From: Paenibacillus peoriae
GTDB lineage: Bacteria; Bacillota; Bacilli; Paenibacillales; Paenibacillaceae
Assembly: GCF_022531965.1 (NCBI RefSeq)
Contig: NZ_CP092831.1
Span: 5,179,001 to 5,243,000, forward strand
Direction: 5' to 3'
Length of the DNA: 64,000 nucleotides
The notes under the pieces are model-generated. The model worked only from the letters and a program-made list of their open reading frames with translations, was not told the DNA's origin and did no database searches. Both the position numbers and the translations under genes were made by a program. Shown here piece after piece: positions 8,020 to 16,716 of this stretch. How positions within the stretch are numbered: the first letter of the stretch is position 1; each line of letters opens with the position of its first letter.

Positions 8020-9303
8020 CTATAAATAGTTCATCGGATTTACAGGCTTATTATTTTCGCGCACCTCAAAATGACAGTGAGGTCCTGTGGAATTGCCCGT
8101 CGAACCAACTTCTGCAATTTTTTGACCACGTTTCACAGTCTGCCCCGTATGAACCACCGTACCGCCATTGCGAATGTGTCCGTATAGGGTCCATAGTCCG
8201 TCTCCATGGTCAATTACAACTGTGTTTCCATAACCACTCCACCACTCGGCAACAATGACAACACCGTCTTCAGCTGCATGAATATCAGTTCCCTGCGGAG
8301 CCGCCATATCAATACCTGTGTGGCCTTTAAGCTTACCAGTAATCGGATGTACCCGCATGCCAAAAGTAGATGAGAGTCTGTAATGAGATACAGGTAAAGC
8401 CAACGTACCTGATCCACCCGTATACGTACTGGCTGCCGCATGGCTGGAATTTGAGGCAGCGCCTGAGGAAGAAGATGCATATCGTTTGGCTTCAGCCGCA
8501 CGTGCAGCTGCTCTGGCGCGTGCTGCTTTGGCAGCCTGCTCCGCTCTGAGCTTGTTCTTCTCCTGCACCAGACCCACACGTTTATTCGCGAGGGCTACCA
8601 GCATGTCATTTTGCTCTTCGCTGATTTCATCTGACTCCGCAATATCATGATCATAATTGGAAATCAGTCTTTGCTTCTCTTTCTCCTTCGAATTCAGTTC
8701 TGCTTTGGCGCCCTGCTTGAGCGCATACAGCTTCTTGGCATTTTTATATTCCGTATCCAGCTGCTTCTTCTTACTTACGACCAGAGCCTTGTCCTTTTTA
8801 TGCTCGTCCAACAGGATTTGATCCTGCTCCACGATCGTTTTCAGGGAATCTACCCGGCTAAGAAAGTCACTAAAACTGGACGAAGACATCAGCACGTCCA
8901 TATATGAGACGGTTCCATCCGTATACATCAAACGCACACGAGTTTCCAGCATTTTTTCCCGTGACTGGATACGATCAATGGCCTCAGCTAAATCTTTTTT
9001 AGTCGCACGCAGATTATCTTCCGTTTGATCAATCTGAACCGCAACACGAGTCAGCTGATCACTGACACTGTTAATCTGAGCAAGCACAATTTTTAGGTTT
9101 TGCACGGTTTTATTTTTGTAATGTTGGGCATACTGTTTATCTTGAGCAGCCTTTTCCTGTTGTTGCTTGGCAGATTGGGCCTGCTTTTCCAATTTGTTCA
9201 GCTGCGAATTGATCTCACTCATGCTTTTGGCATATCCGTCAGAAGGCTGGATTAGCAATGCGGCTACCAAGGTAGCGGCCAACACAGATCCTGTTTTTTT
9301 CAA
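8020..9303 (-). CDS. Coiled-coil M23 peptidoglycan endopeptidase, FtsEX partner (PcsB/CwlO/EnvC-like)
   Basis: A secreted 427-residue protein: signal peptide to about residue 25, a long coiled coil (about 28-260) rich in Lys/Gln/Glu, an Ala/Ser linker, then a LytM/M23 domain (about 300-427). The zinc ligands are present: HTGID supplies His and Asp, and HCH near the C-terminus the HxH pair, with HGDGLWTLYGH between them. Unlike E. coli EnvC, which is catalytically dead, this copy should be an active peptidase. It lies just after ftsX on the same strand, so FtsEX probably gates it across the membrane. The start codon is TTG at 9303, 6 bases after GGGGAG; no ATG fits. Confidence 0.88.
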   Translation of the reverse strand: MKKTGSVLAATLVAALLIQPSDGYAKSMSEINSQLNKLEKQAQSAKQQQEKAAQDKQYAQHYKNKTVQNLKIVLAQINSVSDQLTRVAVQIDQTEDNLRATKKDLAEAIDRIQSREKMLETRVRLMYTDGTVSYMDVLMSSSSFSDFLSRVDSLKTIVEQDQILLDEHKKDKALVVSKKKQLDTEYKNAKKLYALKQGAKAELNSKEKEKQRLISNYDHDIAESDEISEEQNDMLVALANKRVGLVQEKNKLRAEQAAKAARARAAARAAEAKRYASSSSGAASNSSHAAASTYTGGSGTLALPVSHYRLSSTFGMRVHPITGKLKGHTGIDMAAPQGTDIHAAEDGVVIVAEWWSGYGNTVVIDHGDGLWTLYGHIRNGGTVVHTGQTVKRGQKIAEVGSTGNSTGPHCHFEVRENNKPVNPMNYL

Positions 9304-9386
9304 CTTGCACTCCCCATCCTTTATCGCAAAATAACACCGGGCTTCCCCGTTCTATTAAATCGACCACGACGTCCAACCAGCGCTTC

Positions 9387-10304
9387 TTATACTTTTAAGA
9401 ACTTGCGCATGGACAGGGTACTGCCAACAATTCCGACCAGCATCCCCAAAATAATCAGCAATGCACTCAACTGAATCCAAATGCCTTCAAGTGGCATAAG
9501 CTTCAACATATTCAGAGCTATATCGCCCTGAACGGCTGTGAGCAAACGCTGATAGCCAGTAAATAAAATACCTACGGTAATCAAGGAACCAATGAGACCG
9601 ATAAGCGCTCCTTCAATAAAAAACGGCCAGCGTATAAAAAAGTTGGTCGCACCGACCAGCTTCATAATGCCAATCTCTCTTCGTCGTGCCAATATGGTCA
9701 CGCGAATCGTATTCGAGATGAGGAACATGGACATGATCGCCAGTCCAGCGACGAATATAAAGCCTACATTACGAATGAGCTTCGTAATCGTAAAGAGCGT
9801 CTCTACGGTGCCTTTTCCATAACGAACCTTTAAAATCGGTTTCTCTGGATGCAACGTATTCAGCTTCTCAATCTTTTCGGCCACAAATGGAACCGTTGTT
9901 GGTTCAATAACCTCTACCACAATTTTGTCCGGCAGTGGATTGCTGTCCTTGTCAAAACCCTCCAGCAGCTCCTTGCCGCTGTCACCCAAATCTTTGCGCA
10001 GCTCTTCCAAACCCTGAGCTTTAGTCACAAAGGTCGTTTTGCTGATTTCTGGCATCGCCGCGATTTCCTTTTGCAGTGTTTCACGCATGTTTTGCTCTAC
10101 ATTCAGCTCCAGAAATACGTTAACCTCCACCTGACTATCTGCCTGATCAGCCAGGGAATTGACGTTGAGCACCAGCATGATAAATACGCCCAATATGAGC
10201 AGTGACACAATAATCGAGGTGACGGATGCCACGGACATCCAGCCATTGCGGAATATGTTTTTGAAACCTTCCCGCACATGACGTAAGAAGGTGTTAAAAG
10301 TCAT
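9387..10304 (-). CDS. ftsX: Cell division ABC transporter permease FtsX
   Basis: A 305-residue FtsX: a membrane segment at about 22-44, a large extracytoplasmic loop (about 45-170), then three further segments (about 172-195, 222-245, 272-295). The loop normally binds the peptidoglycan hydrolase partner encoded next in the operon. The motif RREIGIMKLVGAT before the third segment is the conserved cytoplasmic coupling helix of this permease family. The start at 10304 overlaps the end of ftsE by 11 bases and has AGGGGAG seven bases upstream, pointing to coupled translation. Confidence 0.95.
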   Translation of the reverse strand: MTFNTFLRHVREGFKNIFRNGWMSVASVTSIIVSLLILGVFIMLVLNVNSLADQADSQVEVNVFLELNVEQNMRETLQKEIAAMPEISKTTFVTKAQGLEELRKDLGDSGKELLEGFDKDSNPLPDKIVVEVIEPTTVPFVAEKIEKLNTLHPEKPILKVRYGKGTVETLFTITKLIRNVGFIFVAGLAIMSMFLISNTIRVTILARRREIGIMKLVGATNFFIRWPFFIEGALIGLIGSLITVGILFTGYQRLLTAVQGDIALNMLKLMPLEGIWIQLSALLIILGMLVGIVGSTLSMRKFLKV

Positions 10305-10980
10305 ATCCGTACTCCCCTCTTACCTGATCCCTTACGATGTTGCCATTTTCAATGGCAATCACGCGTTTACGCATAGAGTTCACGATGTCCTTATTGTGGG
10401 TCGCCATCACAATGGTCGTGCCTCGAAAATTAATTTCGTCCAGCAACTGCATGATCTCCCACGATGTTTCCGGGTCCAGATTTCCCGTAGGTTCATCGGC
10501 AATGATCACGGAAGGATTGTTTACGATGGCCCGTGCAATCGCTACACGCTGTTGCTCCCCACCGGAAAGCTGGGCAGGCTCACGATTCATTTTTGTTTTC
10601 AAGCCAACCAGTTCAAGCACTTCGGGTACCCGTTTGCGAATCAGCTTCTTGGGAGCTTCAATAACTTCCATAGCAAAAGCCACATTCTCATAAGCCGTCA
10701 AACGCGGCAAAAGCCGGAAATCCTGAAAAATGACTCCGATGTTACGACGAACGTAGGGAATTTTACGCTGCTTGAGCTTCCCGATATTAAAACCATTGAC
10801 TGAAATTTGCCCCTTGGTAGGTACTTCTTCTCTATAAATAAGCTTCATAAAAGTCGATTTCCCCGCTCCAGACGGGCCGACTACGTATACAAATTCATTG
10901 CGGTCAATTCTGACCGATACTCCTTGAAGTGCGTGGGTTCCGTTAGTATAGGTCTTCCACACATCCTGCATTTCAATCAC
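10294..10980 (-). CDS. ftsE: Cell division ATP-binding protein FtsE
   Basis: A 228-residue ABC ATPase. Walker A is GPSGAGKST (about residues 36-44), the signature is LSGGEQQRVAIARA, and Walker B is VIIADEPTGNLD, followed by the switch His in MATHNKD. It drives the FtsX permease to activate wall hydrolysis. GTG at 10980 is used: GGGAAG lies seven bases upstream, whereas the first ATG (10971) would be 16 bases away. First gene of the ftsE-ftsX-M23 peptidase unit, transcribed away from the VanW gene; a WalR-type box lies in the shared upstream region. Confidence 0.96.
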   Translation of the reverse strand: MIEMQDVWKTYTNGTHALQGVSVRIDRNEFVYVVGPSGAGKSTFMKLIYREEVPTKGQISVNGFNIGKLKQRKIPYVRRNIGVIFQDFRLLPRLTAYENVAFAMEVIEAPKKLIRKRVPEVLELVGLKTKMNREPAQLSGGEQQRVAIARAIVNNPSVIIADEPTGNLDPETSWEIMQLLDEINFRGTTIVMATHNKDIVNSMRKRVIAIENGNIVRDQVRGEYGYDF

Positions 10981-11088
10981 TCGATCACTTCCCGTTGCTT
11001 AATCATATTACGCATAACCTAATATCCATTCGACATATTCCATGCATTTCCTTTAAAAACTTCTCTATTTCATCATACCGTTTATCAT

Positions 11089-11105
11089 TGTAACAAATTT
11101 GTTAC
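11089..11105 (+). promoter_or_regulatory. Candidate WalR (YycF) box
   Basis: TGTAAC-N5-TGTTAC exactly fits the WalR consensus TGTWAH-N5-TGTWAH. Bases 11090-11105 are also a perfect 16-bp palindrome. It lies between the divergent ftsE and VanW genes, about 110 bases from each start. WalR controls wall endopeptidases in Bacillus and Staphylococcus, which suits both neighbours. Confidence 0.55.
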
Positions 11106-11204
11106 CTAAATAGTACCGAAAGTTTTCTGCTTTTGGCACATATATATGAATATTATGGCACACGAGTACGCTATCAAGCTTATCAGACAGGAGACATCTG
11201 CATT

Positions 11205-12623
11205 ATGAAAAAAATTCATTTATCTGTCATTTGGATATGGTCTGGTGTTCTGGCGCTAGCCATGTTGTGGGGAGGACTTCATCTGTACGCCGACAGACAA
11301 ACACTGCCGGAGGGAGTGAGGGTCGGAGGAATTAACGTAGGAAGCATGGATCACACAGCCGCTCTTCGGCTGGTGGATAAAAAATTGGATGCATTGAAGC
11401 AACGTCCACTACTTCTGACGGACAGTGACAGCAGTGCACAGGATATAAAAATTACACTCGGGGAAGCAGGAATTCATTATAAAGCGGAGGCATTTCGGAA
11501 TGCCGTGACGGCACTCAGCTCGGAGCATCTATGGACTCGTGTGCAGACACGTTTTAGCTTCGAGAAGGAATGGTCTATCACATCTTTCCGACAGGAGGAG
11601 ATATTAAGGGCCCAATTCGGAGCCGATTGGGAGGAGCAACGATATGGCATGCCTATCAATGCTGTGCGACAGATTGACGGGAATGATCAGGTTCGTTATA
11701 TTCCGGGGCGCTCTGCCCGACGCCTAGATTGGCCCAGATTGGACGCCGCACTAGATAAGGCGCTGCCCAAGGATTTTACCGCTTCGGAAGAGCCCGTACG
11801 AGTGGAATTACCTTTCCGTCAGCTGGAGCCGAAAATTTCAGTAGACAGTCTGCGTAACGAAGGGATTGAGCGCAAAATCGTCCAGTTCTCCACCAGTCTA
11901 GGCAGCAGCTCGGAAGGACGCGTGTACAACGTTAACTCAGCGGCAAGCACCGTTGATGGTTTAATTCTCAAGCCTGGCGACATATTCGACTACGGCCAAT
12001 TGATTGCCAAGGCTGAGCGCACTCATGGCTTTCGTGAAGCTCCAGTGATCGTGAACGGTCAGTTGGAGTCCGGTATAGGCGGCGGGATTTGTCAGGTATC
12101 CAGCACGGTGTATAATGCAGCGCTGCGAGTCGGTTTGGACATTGTTGAGCGCCGCAACCATTCCTTGCCGGTCAGCTATCTGCCCAAAGGTCAGGATGCG
12201 ACTTTCGCTACGGGGTCCATTAATTTCCGTTTTAAAAACAATACAGGCAAGCATTTGTTACTTCGTGCGGCTGTCCAAAACCGAACACTTACTGTTAAAT
12301 TTTTTGGTACATTTCCGTCCAATATTTCGTATGAACTGGAATCCCATACGGTTCGCGTACTTCCCATACCGGAGAAAAGACTCCGTAATGACTCACTTTC
12401 CCCCGGCTTCTATCAAGTACTTCGGCAGGGCAAAGAAGGGTATGTGGTAGAAACATTTCGGGTAAAAAAGGTAGACGGAAAAGCCGTAGATCGCACCCGA
12501 ATCAGCCGTGATACGTATCGAGCGCAGCAACGCATTATAGCTAGTTATGGCGGTGGCACATCGTCTGAGCCACAAACACGTGAACCCGAGAAGTCTATTG
12601 TCGAGGATGGTATAAGCGAATAA
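11205..12623 (+). CDS. VanW-family wall protein with PG-binding-like and G5 domains
   Basis: A 472-residue surface protein: one N-terminal membrane anchor (about residues 6-27), a YoaR-type putative peptidoglycan-binding region (about 28-215), a VanW domain (about 245-370, with LKPGDIFDYG and GIGGGICQVSSTVYNAAL) and a C-terminal G5-like domain (about 385-455). The biochemical role of VanW domains is not known; they occur in envelope proteins of Gram-positives. I chose ATG 11205 because it follows AGGAG and begins the anchor; an ATG 24 codons upstream has no ribosome site. Divergent from ftsEX with a shared WalR-type box, so a role in wall metabolism is likely. Confidence 0.85.
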   Translation: MKKIHLSVIWIWSGVLALAMLWGGLHLYADRQTLPEGVRVGGINVGSMDHTAALRLVDKKLDALKQRPLLLTDSDSSAQDIKITLGEAGIHYKAEAFRNAVTALSSEHLWTRVQTRFSFEKEWSITSFRQEEILRAQFGADWEEQRYGMPINAVRQIDGNDQVRYIPGRSARRLDWPRLDAALDKALPKDFTASEEPVRVELPFRQLEPKISVDSLRNEGIERKIVQFSTSLGSSSEGRVYNVNSAASTVDGLILKPGDIFDYGQLIAKAERTHGFREAPVIVNGQLESGIGGGICQVSSTVYNAALRVGLDIVERRNHSLPVSYLPKGQDATFATGSINFRFKNNTGKHLLLRAAVQNRTLTVKFFGTFPSNISYELESHTVRVLPIPEKRLRNDSLSPGFYQVLRQGKEGYVVETFRVKKVDGKAVDRTRISRDTYRAQQRIIASYGGGTSSEPQTREPEKSIVEDGISE

Positions 12624-12627
12624 ACGA

Positions 12628-12685
12628 AAAATCCCCCTTCCACTGTCGGCTGGACTTGTTCCAGACAGTATGAAAGGGGGATTTT
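12628..12685. terminator. Bidirectional terminator between the VanW and SLH genes
   Basis: A long hairpin: a 12-bp outer stem (12628-12639 with 12674-12685), a 6-bp inner stem (12642-12647 with 12664-12669) and a further 4-bp helix. A/T runs on both sides let it serve the two convergent genes. Confidence 0.9.
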
Positions 12686-12694
12686 AGCTATAAA

Positions 12695-13846
12695 TTACTC
12701 GCTGCGTTTACCCAAAACAGAAATTTCTACAGGCTCACTTTCGTTACCGTCTGCATCTTTAGCTTTGATTACCAGTCTAACCGTTGCTTTTTGAGTAAAC
12801 ACACTGATACTAAATGTGCCATCATCTTTGGCTACTGCACTACCGATAGGCAGTTCGTTGGAATAGGCGGTTACTGTGGAACCTGCTTTAGCTGTCCCCG
12901 TAATTGTACTTTCTCCGTCATACACATTGTTGACTTTCAGTACTCCCGTAGTTGCAACTGTGTCTGTAGTGCTATCTGTAGTCGTATCCGTAGTTGTGTC
13001 TGCATCTGTGTTGGTATCTATTGTTGTAGAGTTGTTCGTAGTCGTGCTATCTGTGCTGGTATTTGTGCTGCTATCTTCTGTTTCGCTGCCAGAAGTAGTC
13101 GACGTGTTACCATAAGTGGAATCTGTCACGTTGCTGTATGTGGAATCCGTTACCGTTCCACCAGGAGTCGTCGTCAGATTATCAACAGGGCTCAGGTTGT
13201 AGCCGGAAGCAGCGTCCAGAATAGCAATTGCCTCTGCACGAGTCAGCGACTTCAGTGGCTGAAATTTACCATCCGGATAACCGTTGATGATTTTTTGCTC
13301 CGCAGCTGCCGCTACACTTTTCTTTGCCCAAGATCCAATTTTGTCGGAGTCAATAAATTTAGTAACATCTGCTGCGTTACCCGCAGTGAGTCCAATAGCT
13401 TTGCCTACGATAGCCGCAGCCTCTTGACGTGTTACCTTACCATTTGGTTTGAGCTTGTTACCTGCATAGCCGCTTATGTAACCTGCATTCACGGCACTTG
13501 TCAGCTCGTTGTATGCCCAGTGAGAAGCTGGTACATCTGTGAACGTTCTGCCTCCATTACCGTTTACTTTTACACTGTCCGCATACGTTACGTCTGTCAC
13601 AGCTGGAGTATCCTGCGTGAACGTACCCAAGCTGCGGTTCAGAAGAACAATAAATTCTGCACGTGTGATTGCCGCATCCGGTTTTACCGCGCCGTCCAAT
13701 TGTCCTGTGGCTGACCAGCGTTGCACCTGATCTCCTGCCCAATGTCCATTTGTAGTTTGAGGAGCAGCTGCCGCTGCGCTGAATGCGCTAAGAATAAGAC
13801 CTGTACTCAATACACCTGTAACTGTATTTCTTAACTTTTTTCCCAT
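12695..13846 (-). CDS. S-layer homology (SLH) surface protein with Ig-like C-terminus
   Basis: A 383-residue secreted protein. The signal peptide ends near residue 28 (AFSAAAAA). Three SLH repeats follow (about 34-72, 104-155, 165-215; the second reads HWAYNELTSAVNAGYISGY). SLH repeats bind pyruvylated secondary wall polymer and hold the protein on the cell surface. A Ser/Thr/Asp-rich linker (about 225-295) leads to one Ig-like domain (about 298-380, TITGTAKAGSTVTAYSN) like those in bacterial adhesins. Start 13846 follows AGGAGGAA at good spacing; ATGs at 13876 and 13879 do not. Cargo or ligand unknown. Confidence 0.9.
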   Translation of the reverse strand: MGKKLRNTVTGVLSTGLILSAFSAAAAAPQTTNGHWAGDQVQRWSATGQLDGAVKPDAAITRAEFIVLLNRSLGTFTQDTPAVTDVTYADSVKVNGNGGRTFTDVPASHWAYNELTSAVNAGYISGYAGNKLKPNGKVTRQEAAAIVGKAIGLTAGNAADVTKFIDSDKIGSWAKKSVAAAAEQKIINGYPDGKFQPLKSLTRAEAIAILDAASGYNLSPVDNLTTTPGGTVTDSTYSNVTDSTYGNTSTTSGSETEDSSTNTSTDSTTTNNSTTIDTNTDADTTTDTTTDSTTDTVATTGVLKVNNVYDGESTITGTAKAGSTVTAYSNELPIGSAVAKDDGTFSISVFTQKATVRLVIKAKDADGNESEPVEISVLGKRSE

Positions 13847-14111
13847 GCTATAAATTCCTCCTCTGATTGGATTCATCATTCTTTTTTAAACACTTTACCA
13901 GAAATCAAACCCAAATAACCCCCAAATTAAAAAAATCGTCCCATATAACCATACCCCCTCCTAATGTAGGATAAATAAGAAACGGGACTTAATACCTAGT
14001 CGCTCACTTGGATATGTATATTTAGACAGGCTAAGGTATACTGAATGAATACTCAGTCATATGCTGAACACCGCAATGAGGTCACAAACCCCTAGGAAAA
14101 GAGGTCTTCTT

Positions 14112-14900
14112 ATGGCTCTTATTCAATGTCAGTTTTATTCGGAAGTTCTTGGTCTGAGCACATCCATGAATGTTATTCTTCCTCAGGCAACCCGTTCACA
14201 AATTGGACTAGAGGGCAAGCAAGGAACCGGGCCACATCCGACGCTGTATTTGCTGCATGGCCTATCGGACGATGATTCAACCTGGTTGCGTCGAACCTCC
14301 ATTGAACGCTACGTGGCCTCATTGGGCCTGGCTGTCGTTATGCCCCAAGTACATCGGAGTTTCTATACGAATATGGAGCAAGGAGCGGCTTATTGGACCT
14401 TTATCAGTGAAGAATTGCCGGCTTTGGCACGTTCATTCTTTCCTCTATCCGACAAGCGTGAGGATAATTTTGTAGCCGGACTTTCTATGGGTGGATATGG
14501 TGCTTTCAAACTGGCACTCCAGCATCCAGAGCGGTTTGCAGCCGCTGCCAGTCTTTCGGGAGTCATGGATTTACACGCATCACGCACCGATCCTATGCAA
14601 AATGCGATGAGTCCAGCGGAATGGCTTAACATTTTTGGGCCAGATGAAATACGCGGAACAGATCACGACTTGCTAGAGTTGCTACAACGTCATGCTGCCT
14701 TGGGGACCTCACTCCCCCGACTCTACCAATGCTGCGGCACAGAGGATTTCCTCTATAAGGGAAATCAGGCTTTTCGTGAAACATGTAGTACCGTCGGGGT
14801 TCCGCTGACCTACGAAGAAGGTCCTGGAGCGCATGAATGGGGATACTGGGACGCGAAAATTCAGGATGTTCTGGCATGGCTACCGCTCAAAGAGCACTAA
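14112..14900 (+). CDS. Esterase D/tributyrin-esterase-like alpha/beta hydrolase
   Basis: A 262-residue cytoplasmic alpha/beta hydrolase. The nucleophile elbow is [10 protein letters not shown]; the acid is probably Asp in CGTEDFLY and the base His in GAHEWGYWD. The N-terminus [20 protein letters not shown] is typical of the tributyrin-esterase EstA group related to S-formylglutathione hydrolases. ATG 14112 is preferred over an in-frame ATG at 14061 because AAAGAGG precedes it and the family starts here. Single gene, convergent with the glycosylation cluster. The natural ester is unknown. Confidence 0.85.
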   Translation: MALIQCQFYSEVLGLSTSMNVILPQATRSQIGLEGKQGTGPHPTLYLLHGLSDDDSTWLRRTSIERYVASLGLAVVMPQVHRSFYTNMEQGAAYWTFISEELPALARSFFPLSDKREDNFVAGLSMGGYGAFKLALQHPERFAAAASLSGVMDLHASRTDPMQNAMSPAEWLNIFGPDEIRGTDHDLLELLQRHAALGTSLPRLYQCCGTEDFLYKGNQAFRETCSTVGVPLTYEEGPGAHEWGYWDAKIQDVLAWLPLKEH

Positions 14901-14911
14901 ACAGGTTAAAA

Positions 14912-14966
14912 AAATCCCCGTAGCTTCTCTCATCGCACCATGGCGAAGGGATAGGCTCGGGGATTT
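14912..14966. terminator. Bidirectional terminator between esterase and glycosylation cluster
   Basis: A perfect 9-bp inverted repeat (14912-14920 with 14958-14966), flanked by an A run on one side and TTTATTA on the other. It closes both the esterase gene and the minus-strand GT cluster. Confidence 0.85.
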
Positions 14967-14978
14967 ATTATATGCACA

Positions 14979-16613
14979 TTAGGGATTTGTTGTGGTCTCC
15001 GTTGATGGAGATTCTTTAGTTAGTGACTTAGGCAGTACTTTGTACAGGCGCCACTCGCCATTAAACTCACGTTCAAGCTGAACCCATGGGGCACCATGTT
15101 CATATAAGTTCGGATATACCATATTGATCTTACTCAGTGGCATGCCTGACATGATCTTAGGTACAAGGATATAATCCACATGGTGATCCTGCGGATAACT
15201 TAATGCCTTATTGAACGAATAATCGCTGGTGATCAGGAAGCGTTTGGGATGTTGGCTGTACACAATCATGGTGTAGGCTGAAGCCGAATCGGTCATAATG
15301 GTAGACTTCGGCAGATGCTCATCCAACCAAACGGCAATCCTACGATCTGACTCCTGTCTCACATAGTTCACATTACCTGTCCGTGTGAGAAAGCTGTTCT
15401 CATCCGGTGCAATATCCGGGCGAGTCAACGCATAGGAAAGTAATCCAGCGGTAAGCAGCAGACTGACGGATACCAGGCCAAAGGCTGCCCTCCGCCATCG
15501 TCCCTGAAGCTGGCTCAACTCATAAGGCAACCAGGCTACGGTAATTGGGAATACATACATAAAATAACGAAACCATCCATACGAAGATTGCTTCATCATA
15601 AGTAAAAACTGCAATCCCGGCACTGATAGGAACAGCAGCAAAATAATCAGGGTTCCCCATCGGAACAAGCGTCCACTCAACAGACGAATGAACAGAATAG
15701 CCAACAACGGTACCGAATACCAAAGTGTTTTGGAAGCAATAAATTTCAAGGCTACCAGCGGATTGGAGAAAATCTCTACAAACTTATCATCATTCAGCAG
15801 CTCTGCCGATTGGGCCGTGTTCGAATACTCCGAATTCAGGAAGTAAAAAGCATTCCCCATAATGAGATAGTTAAAGAAAATCCATAACAGCCCGGAAAAG
15901 ACCACGGGGAGCAGAAGCAGTAACCACGTTGCCTCGACCTTGTGCAGTTTTTCTCGCAAGGCCAGCTCGCGTCTGCCCATGTTTCGATGGAGAAACAAAA
16001 CCGCCAAGACCACGCCACCTGCCATTGCCACGCCCAGAGGAACCGCTTCATAACGAGTCCAGAACGCCATGGCAAGCGCTAATCCAGAAACAATCAGACT
16101 TGCCGTCATGCGATCCTTGAGCCACAATGCAAACTCAATCACCGTCATCATAATGAAATATATGTATAGCGAATCACTCAGCCCATTGGCACCAAACAGT
16201 AAAATAAACGGATTCAGTGCATACAACAAAGCCAGCAGCAAGCTCATACTAGAGCTAAGCCCTGTTCTGACACCCGCCCGATATAGCAACATAGCGGTCA
16301 AAGCAGAAAAGGTAGCACTCAAAATAACAGCAGCCAATCCATAGGTGGCTAATGCCGGAAAGATTGGATACAGCAGTAGAATCACCATTTCCAGAAGACT
16401 GGGTAGTGGATTCCAGATAAATCCGATGGCGCCCAGATGCGGGTCGCGGCTGTACAGTACGTAAAATGCGTTAGCTACGCGACTGAGCGCGTCTGTGTGC
16501 ATATATCCCAGAACATAGCTGAAATAGATGCCCGCAGACAACTCCAATGCAAGTATAAATACAAACAGACCTATAGCCATCCATCTGCTTGCAGACCATT
16601 TGCGAAAGGACAT
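14979..16613 (-). CDS. GT-C membrane glycosyltransferase (ArnT/PMT/YfhO-like), copy 2
   Basis: A 544-residue polytopic protein with about ten to twelve membrane segments. After the first segment comes LGYMHTDALSRVANAF, whose Asp lies in the first outer loop where GT-C enzymes carry a catalytic acid; the stretch HLGAIGFIWNPLPSLLEM follows. The C-terminal ~130 residues form an extracytoplasmic domain. Such enzymes take a sugar from a polyprenyl-phosphate carrier and attach it to a surface acceptor. It is a close paralogue of the gene at 16717-18318 and is the last gene of the cluster, ending at a terminator. RBS GAGAGG precedes ATG 16613. Acceptor unknown. Confidence 0.75.
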   Translation of the reverse strand: MSFRKWSASRWMAIGLFVFILALELSAGIYFSYVLGYMHTDALSRVANAFYVLYSRDPHLGAIGFIWNPLPSLLEMVILLLYPIFPALATYGLAAVILSATFSALTAMLLYRAGVRTGLSSSMSLLLALLYALNPFILLFGANGLSDSLYIYFIMMTVIEFALWLKDRMTASLIVSGLALAMAFWTRYEAVPLGVAMAGGVVLAVLFLHRNMGRRELALREKLHKVEATWLLLLLPVVFSGLLWIFFNYLIMGNAFYFLNSEYSNTAQSAELLNDDKFVEIFSNPLVALKFIASKTLWYSVPLLAILFIRLLSGRLFRWGTLIILLLFLSVPGLQFLLMMKQSSYGWFRYFMYVFPITVAWLPYELSQLQGRWRRAAFGLVSVSLLLTAGLLSYALTRPDIAPDENSFLTRTGNVNYVRQESDRRIAVWLDEHLPKSTIMTDSASAYTMIVYSQHPKRFLITSDYSFNKALSYPQDHHVDYILVPKIMSGMPLSKINMVYPNLYEHGAPWVQLEREFNGEWRLYKVLPKSLTKESPSTETTTNP

Positions 16614-16716
16614 TCCTCTCGTTCCCCCTCAAACTTCTTGCGGTGATACAGCTGTAGCCCACTCACACCTTACAGCTGTATTCTTCTCTCCGCTACGATG
16701 CACTAAAATATAATAA

